Source: Pseudoalteromonas amylolytica (GTDB lineage Bacteria > Pseudomonadota > Gammaproteobacteria > Enterobacterales > Alteromonadaceae). Taken from it: 64,000 nt of DNA. The notes below the pieces were generated by a model, which did not search any database, was not told the DNA's origin, and saw only the letters and a program-made list of their open reading frames with translations. The stretch spans positions 124,001 to 188,000 of the forward strand of contig NZ_MKJU01000026.1 in the NCBI RefSeq assembly GCF_001854605.1, read 5' to 3'. This document shows, piece after piece, positions 55,936 through 64,000 of this stretch (position 1 is its first letter; each line of letters begins with the position of its first letter). The position numbers and the translations under genes were made by a program.

Positions 55936-56206
55936 ATAATTTTTCTTTCATCTTCTAAAACAAGAGAAAATAAAGAAAAACCACTTTGAGCTAGGGCTTT
56001 GTTTATATTGCCTTCGTCTCTATGCTTTGCATTATACAAACATCGCTTAACTCGGCAAGCAATTTTTTTATTTACGCATGTTAACTGCTTGGTATTTGTA
56101 CAAAGCGGGTAGAAAACTAGCATTTATAATGATTTCGCCATTACGCTTGCCTTTGTGTAAAATACACCACAAATTAATTGAGTTTGATCTAGCTAAGAGT
56201 CTGTCT

Positions 56207-56704
56207 ATGTCTGAGTTCCCTAAAGCCGGTTTTTTTCGCCGATTAGCATCGCTAATTTATGATGGCTTGGTTGTGATTGCATTCGCAATGCTAACAACTG
56301 TGCTTTACCTACTTATCATTCAAGGGTTTATCTCAGCCGACCTACTTCGGCTCGGAGCGCACCCCGACGTGTCAGCATATATTCAAGCGTCACCGTTGCT
56401 ATACGGCATTCGAGCTACCCTGCTTGTCTTGGTGAGCGTGTTATTTTTTGCTTATTTCTGGACTAAAAGCGGCCAAACGATCGGTATGAGAGCCTGGCGC
56501 TTACGCGTAGAAACAGACTCTGGAAAACCGCTGTCTTGGCCTGTGGCAATGTTACGTAGCCTGTGTGCTTTGTGTGGTTTAGGAAATTTGTTGGTTTTAG
56601 TGGATTTAAAACACAAACGCGCTCTACAAGATCTTATCTGCAAAACACGTGTAGTCGTACTAAGTAAAGAAGAAAACAAGAAAGTCTACAACAGCTTAGA
56701 CTGA
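56207..56704 (+). CDS. RDD family membrane protein
   Basis: 165-residue inner-membrane protein from the ATG at 56207 (AAGAG upstream); the longest frame adds 43 residues that do not look coding. RDD signature residues are in FFRRLASLIYDGL (Arg and two Asp-like positions) and TIGMRAWRLRVETDSGKPLSW. Three to four membrane segments are visible. Family members have been linked to Na+/H+ exchange or stress, but the function is not settled. It converges with lptG. Confidence 0.85.
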   Translation: MSEFPKAGFFRRLASLIYDGLVVIAFAMLTTVLYLLIIQGFISADLLRLGAHPDVSAYIQASPLLYGIRATLLVLVSVLFFAYFWTKSGQTIGMRAWRLRVETDSGKPLSWPVAMLRSLCALCGLGNLLVLVDLKHKRALQDLICKTRVVVLSKEENKKVYNSLD

Positions 56705-56711
56705 CGTGATA

Positions 56712-56745
56712 CAGCCCAGGTGCAAGAGAATTTGCATTTGGGCTG
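56712..56745 (+). terminator. Terminator after the RDD gene
   Basis: Stem CAGCCCAGGTGCAA / TTGCATTTGGGCTG (two weak positions) with a 6-nt loop, followed by AATAATTTATT; the convergent lptG ends just after it. Confidence 0.7.
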
Positions 56746-56751
56746 AATAAT

Positions 56752-57819
56752 TTATTGCTGACGCTTCAAAAGGTAACTGGCGATACCAATAAACAACACG
56801 CTTGGCATCATCGCCCCCATTACTGCGGGCACATCATAAACCATTACAATAGGGCCAAAAATTTCATTACTTAAATGAAATGCAAGTCCTGTTACCACCC
56901 CCATAATTATTCTTGCTCCCATGCTCACAGAACGTAGTGGGCCAAAAATAAATGACAGTGCCACCAGCAACATCACAGCTATCGTTAAGGGTTGCATGAC
57001 TTTACGCCAGAGCGCTAAATCATAACTACTGGTATCTTGATCGTTTTGCTCTAAATAGGATAAATATGACCATATCCCCCGAAATGATAAGGACTCAGGA
57101 TCAATAGACACAACATCAAGTTTTTCAGCGGTTAGTTGAGAGTTGTATATTTGCGACTCGCGATAAAATGTATTGATCCTATCTTCACTGATAATGACTT
57201 CTTCAATACCACTAAATATCCAACCCTGAGGCACACTTCGTCCGCGTTCCACTCGCATGACCTTGGTTAGCTCTAACGCATCGTTGAAGTAATATATATT
57301 GACGTCTTTTAGCTCCCCAGACTGTTCAATATTTCCGATATTAATAAAGTTATTACCATCTTTGGCCCACACACCTTTTTGTGCATTAAACACCTCACCA
57401 CCAAAAATAGCGTTGTTTCGTAGCTGTTTAGCAGCCTTTTCAGCTTGTGGAACGCCCCACTCTCCGAGCGCCATCATACACAACGCCAAAACTATGGCAG
57501 TTTTCATTACCGAACCAATGATTTGCAACCGCGACATACCCGCAGCCTGCATGACAACCAATTCACTACTGGAGGCTAAGGCACCCAGTCCGGTTAAACC
57601 ACCTATCAATGCCGCCATAGGAAAAAATACCACGATGTCTCCTGGCATACTGTAAACGGTGTATAACATCGCATCCAACATATCGTAGCTACCGCGGCCA
57701 ACCGATTTTAGCTGCTCTATGTATTTAATCAGCGTATTGATGCCAACAAATACCAACAGGGCAAACCCTGTGGTTTGCATAATACTACGACCCAAATACC
57801 AATCTAATGTTTTCATCAT
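56752..57819 (-). CDS. lptG: LPS export permease LptG
   Basis: Inner-membrane permease of the LptB2FG transporter that extracts lipopolysaccharide. The 355-residue protein has six membrane segments around a large periplasmic beta-jellyroll domain. The first segment reads MKTLDWYLGRSIMQTTGF, and the coupling-helix motif SSSELVVMQAAGMSRLQI contacts LptB. Its ATG overlaps the lptF stop in ATGA, so the pair is translationally coupled. lptB lies elsewhere, as is usual. Confidence 0.95.
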   Translation of the reverse strand: MMKTLDWYLGRSIMQTTGFALLVFVGINTLIKYIEQLKSVGRGSYDMLDAMLYTVYSMPGDIVVFFPMAALIGGLTGLGALASSSELVVMQAAGMSRLQIIGSVMKTAIVLALCMMALGEWGVPQAEKAAKQLRNNAIFGGEVFNAQKGVWAKDGNNFINIGNIEQSGELKDVNIYYFNDALELTKVMRVERGRSVPQGWIFSGIEEVIISEDRINTFYRESQIYNSQLTAEKLDVVSIDPESLSFRGIWSYLSYLEQNDQDTSSYDLALWRKVMQPLTIAVMLLVALSFIFGPLRSVSMGARIIMGVVTGLAFHLSNEIFGPIVMVYDVPAVMGAMMPSVLFIGIASYLLKRQQ

Positions 57820-58928
57820 GCTACAGACGCTCGCTTATTAAAGATTGAGCGTACCCAAACGCCAAATGGACGCCCTTTAGCAATTAAGTAAGCGCCAATA
57901 AATAACACACTTAAGTGGATCCACCATAAGCCGACTGCAGAAGGGATTTTTCCTTCTGCGACCAAGAATTTACCCGCGTTCAATAAAATGAAATATCCCA
58001 AGTACAAGCTTATTGCAGGCACCAGTTTAGCAAATTTACCTTGCCTTGGATTAACCACACTCAATGGCACAGCCAATAACGTCAACAGAATAATTGAGAT
58101 TGGCACCGACAGACGTAACTGAAATTGTGCAGCAGCTTGCGGAGTATCCATTTCTAGCAACTGTAAGGTTGGGATAGCTTCAAGCTTGCGACGCTGATGT
58201 TCTATCACCTGCTCACGAATTTGCACCTGATAGCTTGCAAATTCAGTCTTATTTAACGCCTGACTCAAGCCATCTGTTTCATAGCGTTTGCCATCGTTAA
58301 GTACCAATTGTTGCTCGCCACTTTCTTGCTCCAACACGCGTCCTTTTTGCGCATATACGATACGTGCGGCTTGGTTAGAATCTTTGTTTGGCAACTGCGC
58401 CACAAAAACTTTGTCTAATTCTTTACCCTGATCAATGATGTTATGAACAAACACCACCGCTTTTTCATTACCCGTTTGTTGGAAGCGCCCCGCCCTGAGC
58501 GTAGATAACCCCGACTCAGCTTCTGCTTGTTCTTTAAGCTGATATTCCTTTTCCGAGGCCCATGGGGCGACATACAAACTCACCGCCCCAGCTAAAATCG
58601 CAAAGCAGACACTTGAAACCAAAGTCACACGGACAACATACCACTCACTGACGCCACAGGCTCTAAGTACCGTCATTTCGCTATCTGCATATACTCTGCT
58701 ATAAGCCAATATGATCCCCAAAAACAAGCTCAACGGCAGAATATAGACTGCCAACTGGGGGAGTTTAAGCATTAATACCGAAGCCACTAATTTTGCTGGA
58801 AGGTCGCCATCTGATGCGTCACTTAAGATCCGAACAAACTTTTGTGACAGGAAAATCGTCATCAACGTGAGAAACACGGCGATCTGCGATTTCAATACCT
58901 CAGCAGTTAAATAACGAAAAATTAGCAA
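57816..58928 (-). CDS. lptF: LPS export permease LptF
   Basis: Partner permease of LptG. The 370-residue protein starts MLIFRYLTAEVLKSQIAVFL and shares the six-segment topology with a periplasmic domain from about residue 120 to 265. The coupling-helix motif DSEMTVLRACGVSEWYVVR is clear. It is the first gene of lptFG, divergent from pepA, which is the conserved gammaproteobacterial arrangement. Confidence 0.96.
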   Translation of the reverse strand: MLIFRYLTAEVLKSQIAVFLTLMTIFLSQKFVRILSDASDGDLPAKLVASVLMLKLPQLAVYILPLSLFLGIILAYSRVYADSEMTVLRACGVSEWYVVRVTLVSSVCFAILAGAVSLYVAPWASEKEYQLKEQAEAESGLSTLRAGRFQQTGNEKAVVFVHNIIDQGKELDKVFVAQLPNKDSNQAARIVYAQKGRVLEQESGEQQLVLNDGKRYETDGLSQALNKTEFASYQVQIREQVIEHQRRKLEAIPTLQLLEMDTPQAAAQFQLRLSVPISIILLTLLAVPLSVVNPRQGKFAKLVPAISLYLGYFILLNAGKFLVAEGKIPSAVGLWWIHLSVLFIGAYLIAKGRPFGVWVRSIFNKRASVA

Positions 58929-59126
58929 TGTTTGCCCCTATAAAACTTCGTGTTTCACTGGAATAGTGGGAGATTTTGAGTAAACTGGTTATTTTAGTCA
59001 GTTTATTATATGCCATCAAATTAAATTATTATACCAACACGCCAGAGATAATCGCGCATTTATGGTATGGATAATCACATTGGCATAAAGTTCAAAAAGA
59101 CATAACTTTCAGACTCAGGAGTCGCA

Positions 59127-60635
59127 ATGGAATTCAGCGTAAAAAGTGGCAGCCCAGAGAAACAGCGCAGTGCCTGCATCGTCGTCGGTGTATACGAGCC
59201 TCGCCGTTTATCTCCGATCGGTGAACAGCTGGATAAGATCAGTGATGGTTACATCTCAAATTTATTGCGTCGTGGTGATTTAGAAGGCAAACCCGGGCAA
59301 GTATTATTATTACATCATGTACCAAACGTGCTCAGTGAGCGAGTATTGTTAGTGGGCTGTGGTAAAGAACGTGAGCTTGATGATAAACAATATAAGCAAA
59401 TTATTTCAAAAACGATCAATACCTTAAATGATACAGGCTCAATGGAAGCTGTCTGCTTTCTCACGGAGCAACATGTCAAAGGACGCGACACATATTGGAA
59501 GGTGCGCCAAGCGGTTGAAACAACTCAAGACTGTTTGTACACCTTCAATCAGCTTAAAAGTAAAAAGGTCGACCCTCGCCGCCCACTACGTAAAATTGTT
59601 TTCAATGTACCAACAAGGCGAGAACTTACCATTGGTGAAACTGCAATCGAGCATGGTTTGGCGATTGCGTCAGGTGCCAAGCAGTGTAAAGACGTTGCCA
59701 ACATGCCACCGAATATCTGCAATCCTCGCTATTTAGGTGAACAAGCCAAATCGCTCGAAGAGTTTGCCAATGTCTCTGTGAACTTAGTCGGTGAACAAGA
59801 GATGGAAGAGTTAGGGATGCACTCTTATCTAGCGGTTGGTCGCGGTAGTGCGAATGAGTCCATGATGTCGGTTATTCACTATAACGGTGGCACTGAAGAT
59901 CAAGCACCTATCGTATTTGTAGGAAAAGGCTTAACCTTTGATTCAGGTGGTATTTCACTCAAACCGGGTGAAGGCATGGATGAGATGAAATATGATATGG
60001 GCGGCGCTGCAGGCGTGCTAGGCTTAATGCGAGCTCTGGTTGAAATGCAACTACCCATCAACGTCATCGGTGTACTCGCTGGGTGCGAAAATATGCCAGG
60101 TTCTAATGCGTATCGCCCAGGAGATATTCTTACTACCATGTCAGGTCAAACCGTCGAGGTGCTGAACACTGATGCTGAAGGCCGTTTGGTTTTGTGTGAC
60201 GCACTCACTTATGTTGAAGCCTTCGAACCAGAAACGGTCATTGATGTTGCTACTTTGACAGGCGCCTGCATCACCGCCCTTGGTGCCCATGCGACTGGCT
60301 TATTATCTAGCCATAACCCACTTGCACACGATCTGTTAAAAGCGGGTGAGCAAAGTGGTGATCGCGCATGGCAACTGCCACTGTGGGATGATTACCAAGA
60401 GCAACTTGAAAGCCCATTTGCTGATTTCACCAACTTAGGTGGACGCGCTGCTGGGACTATCACCGCAGCATGTTTCTTATCTAAGTTCACTAAAAAGTAT
60501 AATTGGGCACATTTAGATATTGCAGGCACCGCTTGGCGCAGTGGCAAAAACAAAGGCGCAACAGGTAGGCCTGTTCCAATGTTAATGCAATACTTGCTCA
60601 ACCGAGTGAATGCCACCGACATACAACAAGATTAA
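59127..60635 (+). CDS. pepA: Leucyl aminopeptidase A
   Basis: Dinuclear-metal M17 aminopeptidase of 502 residues (E. coli PepA 503); in E. coli also a DNA-binding protein for Xer recombination and carAB control. The metal-binding and catalytic segments [29 protein letters not shown] and [10 protein letters not shown] are intact. CAGGAG precedes the start. It heads pepA-holC-valS. Confidence 0.97.
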   Translation: MEFSVKSGSPEKQRSACIVVGVYEPRRLSPIGEQLDKISDGYISNLLRRGDLEGKPGQVLLLHHVPNVLSERVLLVGCGKERELDDKQYKQIISKTINTLNDTGSMEAVCFLTEQHVKGRDTYWKVRQAVETTQDCLYTFNQLKSKKVDPRRPLRKIVFNVPTRRELTIGETAIEHGLAIASGAKQCKDVANMPPNICNPRYLGEQAKSLEEFANVSVNLVGEQEMEELGMHSYLAVGRGSANESMMSVIHYNGGTEDQAPIVFVGKGLTFDSGGISLKPGEGMDEMKYDMGGAAGVLGLMRALVEMQLPINVIGVLAGCENMPGSNAYRPGDILTTMSGQTVEVLNTDAEGRLVLCDALTYVEAFEPETVIDVATLTGACITALGAHATGLLSSHNPLAHDLLKAGEQSGDRAWQLPLWDDYQEQLESPFADFTNLGGRAAGTITAACFLSKFTKKYNWAHLDIAGTAWRSGKNKGATGRPVPMLMQYLLNRVNATDIQQD

Positions 60636-60749
60636 CCCTACTGCGGCGATTGATGGCATGGGGTTTCTGTGTCAAAATGCGGCTTTATTTTGAACGCTGA
60701 GTTTTGCCTGTAGTAATACAGAATAACCGCCCATAATGAAGTCGATGCC

Positions 60750-61196
60750 ATGACCATCAATGCACGCTTTTATGTGTTAAAGCATGATAATGAGCCGGAC
60801 GCTAAACTACCGGCTCATTTTGATCTAGCTGCTCGAGCGGCAGCCAAGCAATATAGAGCGGGTCAACGCATATTTATTTATGTTGATTCAGTTGAAGATG
60901 CCCATGCGATCGATGAGCACTTATGGTGTTTTGAAGCCGACAGCTTTGTGCCGCACAATCTACAAGGGGAAGGCCCAAAAGGAGGTGCCCCTGTTGAGAT
61001 TGGGCAAACACCTCCGGTTGGTCGTCGCACTGTGCTGATCAATCTGGCCACAAAGTTACCCGACTTTATTCGTCGCTTTGCTCAGGTATATGATTTTGTA
61101 CCTGCCGAGCCACAAGCAACCCAAGCGGCACGAGAACGGTTTAAGCACTTACGTCAACTTGGCGCCAGTATTTCAACCAAAGAAATTGAAAATTAA
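60750..61196 (+). CDS. holC: DNA polymerase III chi subunit
   Basis: 148-residue chi subunit (E. coli 147), which bridges the clamp loader to SSB. The N-terminus TINARFYVL, the [20 protein letters not shown] segment and the GRRTVLINL motif are typical. It is located between pepA and valS, as in E. coli. A weak holD-like partner gene lies at 32550-32825. Confidence 0.93.
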   Translation: MTINARFYVLKHDNEPDAKLPAHFDLAARAAAKQYRAGQRIFIYVDSVEDAHAIDEHLWCFEADSFVPHNLQGEGPKGGAPVEIGQTPPVGRRTVLINLATKLPDFIRRFAQVYDFVPAEPQATQAARERFKHLRQLGASISTKEIEN

Positions 61197-61219
61197 AGTA
61201 TTTATTAAGGTTCTGTGAA

Positions 61220-64000
61220 ATGGATAAAACCTATAATCCACAAGATATAGAACAGTCTTTATATCAAGACTGGGAAGAAAATGGCTATTTCAAGCCATCA
61301 GGTAAAGGCGATGCATATTCGATCATGATCCCGCCGCCCAATGTCACAGGTAGCCTACATATGGGACATGCCTTCCAAGACACCATCATGGATACTTTGA
61401 TTCGCTACAAGCGTATGCAAGGTAACAATACTTTATGGCAAGTAGGCACCGACCACGCAGGTATTGCAACACAAATGGTTGTCGAGCGTAAACTTGCTGC
61501 CGAAGAAGGTAAAACGCGTCACGACTTAGGCCGTGATGCATTCATTGATAAAATCTGGCAGTGGAAAGCTCAATCAGGTGGCACCATTACTAAGCAGTTG
61601 CGCCGCTTAGGTGCCTCTGTGGATTGGGATCGTGAACGCTTTACGATGGATGATGGTCTATCAGAAGCCGTAAAAGAAGTTTTTGTTCGCCTGCACAAAG
61701 AAGACCTCATTTATCGCGGTAAGCGCTTAGTTAACTGGGATCCTAAACTGCACACTGCCATTTCAGACCTTGAAGTAGAAAATAAAGATAAACAAGGTCA
61801 TATGTGGAATCTGCGCTACCCTCTTGCTGATGGCGCAAAAACGCTTGATGGTAAAGACTACATCGTGGTTGCCACAACGCGTCCCGAAACCATGCTGGGT
61901 GATACGGGCGTTGCTGTAAACCCTGATGATGAGCGTTATCAGCACTTAGTGGGTAAAGAAGTACTATTACCTATCGTTAACCGCCGCATTCCCATCGTTG
62001 CTGATGAGCACGCTGATATGGAAAAAGGCACAGGTTGCGTAAAAATTACACCTGCTCATGATTTCAATGATAACGAAGTGGGCAAACGCCATCAGTTACC
62101 AATGATCAATGTGTTTAATAAAGACGCAGCAATACTCACAACTGGCGAAACATACACTTTTGATGGTAAAGCGCTTGAGTTAGACGCACCAATTCCAGAG
62201 CGCTTCCACGGCTTAGATCGTTTTGATGCGCGTAAGCTCGTTGTTGAAGAATTCGAACAAGCAGGTTTACTCGAAAAGATTGATGATCATAGCCTAACAG
62301 TTCCTTATGGTGACCGCTCTGGCGTTGTTATTGAGCCATTGCTGACTGATCAGTGGTATGTGCGTGTGGCACCGCTTGCAAAAGTGGCAACCGAAGCGGT
62401 TGAAAACGGTGAAATTCAATTCGTGCCTAAGCAGTATGAAAACATGTATTTCTCTTGGATGCGTGACGTACAAGACTGGTGTATTTCTCGCCAGCTTTGG
62501 TGGGGACACCGCATTCCAGCATGGTACGATGCACAAGGCAACGTGTTTGTTGGCCGTGATGAAGCAGAAGTTCGCCGTGAAAACAACATCGCAGATGATG
62601 TAGCGCTGACACAGGATGAGGACGTACTTGATACCTGGTTCTCATCTGCACTGTGGACTTTCTCAACGCTAGGCTGGCCACAGAACACCGATGATCTTCG
62701 TGTATTCCACCCATCTGATACGCTTGTAACTGGCTTTGATATCATTTTCTTCTGGGTTGCCCGTATGATCATGATGACCATGCACTTCATCAAAGATGAA
62801 AATGGCAAGCCGCAAGTACCATTTAAAACCGTGTATGTGACGGGCCTTATTCGTGACGAAAACGGCGACAAAATGTCAAAGTCTAAAGGTAACGTGTTAG
62901 ACCCGCTTGATATGATCGATGGTATCGACCTTGAGAGCCTTGTTGAAAAGCGTACCGGCAACATGATGCAGCCACAGCTGGCTAAAAAAATCGAAAAGAA
63001 TACACGTAAAACGTTTGTCGAAGGTATTGAGCCTCACGGTACTGATGCGTTGCGATTCACGCTGGCAGCCATGGCGTCAACGGGTCGTGACATCAACTGG
63101 GATATGAACCGTTTAGAAGGTTACCGCAACTTCTGTAACAAACTTTGGAATGCAAGTCGCTACGTGTTGATGAACACAGAAGAACAAGACTGTGGATTCA
63201 ATGACAGTGAAAAAGCTTATTCACTTGCTGATCGCTGGATTTTGGGGCAATTCCAAAATACCGTTAAAACATTTACTGAGCACCTTGATAATTACCGTTT
63301 TGACCTTGCCGCAAATACCATCTACGAATTCACTTGGAACCAATTCTGTGACTGGTACTTGGAGCTGACCAAACCGATTCTATTTAAAGGCAGCGAAGTA
63401 CAACAACGTGGTACTCGCCACACGCTGATCACAGTACTAGAAGGCCTACTGCGCCTGATGCACCCATTGATGCCTTACATTACTGAAACCATTTGGCGTC
63501 GTGTTGCGCCACTTGCTGGTATTGATGCAAAGACCATCATGTTAGAAAGCTTCCCTATGTACGATGCAAGCCTAGTGGATGAAACTGCAATGGCCGACCT
63601 TGAGTGGGTGAAACAATTTATTCTAGCCATCAGAAACATCCGTGGTGAGATGGATATCAGCCCGAATAAACCACTGAATGTATTGCTCGCTAAAGCGGGT
63701 GAGCAAGATTTACGTCGTCTGGAAGACAACAAAGCGTTCTTGAGCTCACTGGCTAAGTTAGAAACATTTACTGTGCTTGATAATGCCAATGAGGCACCAG
63801 CATCAGCCACCGCGTTTATCGGGAACTTAGAAATCCTAATCCCAATGGCGGGTCTGATTGATGTGGATGCTGAACTAGCACGTATCGCGAAGCAGCTTGA
63901 GAAAGCAGAAAAAGGCCTAGAGCAAGTAGAGAAAAAGCTTGCTAATGAGAAGTTTGTTAACAACGCACCTGAGGCTGTATTGGCCAAAGAGAAAGAAAAG
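61220..64000 (+). CDS. valS: Valyl-tRNA synthetase (C-terminus cut by window edge)
   Basis: Class I synthetase charging tRNA-Val and editing threonine. The frame is open for 927 codons to the window edge; E. coli ValS has 951, so about 25 residues are missing. The HIGH-type motif is in [20 protein letters not shown], the KMSKS motif in [17 protein letters not shown], and the CP1 editing domain in between. The C-terminal coiled-coil arm, which binds tRNA, begins before the edge ([18 protein letters not shown]). It follows holC by 23 bp. Confidence 0.97.
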   Translation, partial: MDKTYNPQDIEQSLYQDWEENGYFKPSGKGDAYSIMIPPPNVTGSLHMGHAFQDTIMDTLIRYKRMQGNNTLWQVGTDHAGIATQMVVERKLAAEEGKTRHDLGRDAFIDKIWQWKAQSGGTITKQLRRLGASVDWDRERFTMDDGLSEAVKEVFVRLHKEDLIYRGKRLVNWDPKLHTAISDLEVENKDKQGHMWNLRYPLADGAKTLDGKDYIVVATTRPETMLGDTGVAVNPDDERYQHLVGKEVLLPIVNRRIPIVADEHADMEKGTGCVKITPAHDFNDNEVGKRHQLPMINVFNKDAAILTTGETYTFDGKALELDAPIPERFHGLDRFDARKLVVEEFEQAGLLEKIDDHSLTVPYGDRSGVVIEPLLTDQWYVRVAPLAKVATEAVENGEIQFVPKQYENMYFSWMRDVQDWCISRQLWWGHRIPAWYDAQGNVFVGRDEAEVRRENNIADDVALTQDEDVLDTWFSSALWTFSTLGWPQNTDDLRVFHPSDTLVTGFDIIFFWVARMIMMTMHFIKDENGKPQVPFKTVYVTGLIRDENGDKMSKSKGNVLDPLDMIDGIDLESLVEKRTGNMMQPQLAKKIEKNTRKTFVEGIEPHGTDALRFTLAAMASTGRDINWDMNRLEGYRNFCNKLWNASRYVLMNTEEQDCGFNDSEKAYSLADRWILGQFQNTVKTFTEHLDNYRFDLAANTIYEFTWNQFCDWYLELTKPILFKGSEVQQRGTRHTLITVLEGLLRLMHPLMPYITETIWRRVAPLAGIDAKTIMLESFPMYDASLVDETAMADLEWVKQFILAIRNIRGEMDISPNKPLNVLLAKAGEQDLRRLEDNKAFLSSLAKLETFTVLDNANEAPASATAFIGNLEILIPMAGLIDVDAELARIAKQLEKAEKGLEQVEKKLANEKFVNNAPEAVLAKEKEK

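Noticed and set aside
56078-56206. N-terminal extension of the RDD protein
   Set aside because: These 43 codons lack RDD similarity, and a better ribosome site precedes the ATG at 56207.

Overview
The window is an ordinary stretch of a marine gammaproteobacterial chromosome, most likely Pseudoalteromonas or a close relative in the Alteromonadales. The reasons are the moderately AT-rich base composition, the conserved gene neighbourhoods (mdh/argR, pdhR-aceEF-lpdA, serB/ytjB, guaBA, lptFG/pepA-holC-valS), the DUF3581 and DUF2750 proteins, and a CsrB-type RNA. No prophage, transposon, rRNA operon or CRISPR array was seen. This assignment is inferred from gene content; no database was searched.

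Layout. 1-6.3 kb: mdh (cut by the window edge), argR, and a leftward iron(III) ABC transporter operon (fbpABC) ending in an unusual DyP-family protein. 6.3-7.05 kb: a large gap that holds a CsrB-like CsrA-sequestering RNA with a GacA/UvrY-type box. 7.1-10.9 kb: a DTW-domain tRNA-modification protein, a GNAT acetyltransferase, a DUF2750 protein, and a LysR regulator divergent from an SbtA-like bicarbonate transporter. 10.9-13.8 kb: manC-manB, GDP-mannose supply. 13.9-21 kb: pyruvate dehydrogenase operon pdhR-aceE-aceF-lpdA with a good PdhR operator. 21-29 kb: an unknown acidic protein, serB/ytjB, a TatD nuclease, pdxH, argS and prfC. 29.4-32.1 kb: an orphan hybrid histidine kinase with receiver and HPt domains. 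32-36.3 kb: holD-like/rimI, tRNA-Trp and guaBA. 36.4-45.6 kb: xseA, cysE, an M16 lipoprotein protease, a MetF-like protein, a DEAD-box helicase and DUF3581. 45.7-50 kb: gltX, a membrane-anchored glutaredoxin, a diguanylate cyclase and proB. 50-56.7 kb: small and poorly known genes (two small membrane proteins, DUF1543, an amidohydrolase, a Crp/Fnr-type regulator, a phosphoribosyltransferase, a zeta-like P-loop protein, tRNA-Leu, RDD). 56.7-64 kb: lptG-lptF (leftward) and pepA-holC-valS (rightward, valS cut by the edge).

The most interesting non-coding signals are two RNAs. The first is the CsrB-like RNA, with about 26 GGA motifs, many of them in loops of small perfect hairpins, and a strong terminator. 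The second is an unassigned, well-folded minus-strand element at 52856-52956. It has an 11-bp closing helix that pairs fully only on that strand, is followed by six U residues, and lies upstream of a small YgjV-like membrane-protein gene. The 5' arm of its closing helix is repeated just before that gene's ribosome-binding site, which is the geometry of a switch. The most interesting protein observation is that the DyP-family protein downstream of fbpC keeps the heme-ligand histidine region but has replaced both distal catalytic residues (Asp to Tyr and Arg to Asp).

Several start codons were moved inward from the longest open frame, because a Shine-Dalgarno sequence or the family's known N-terminus favoured a later start. 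The entries say where this was done.
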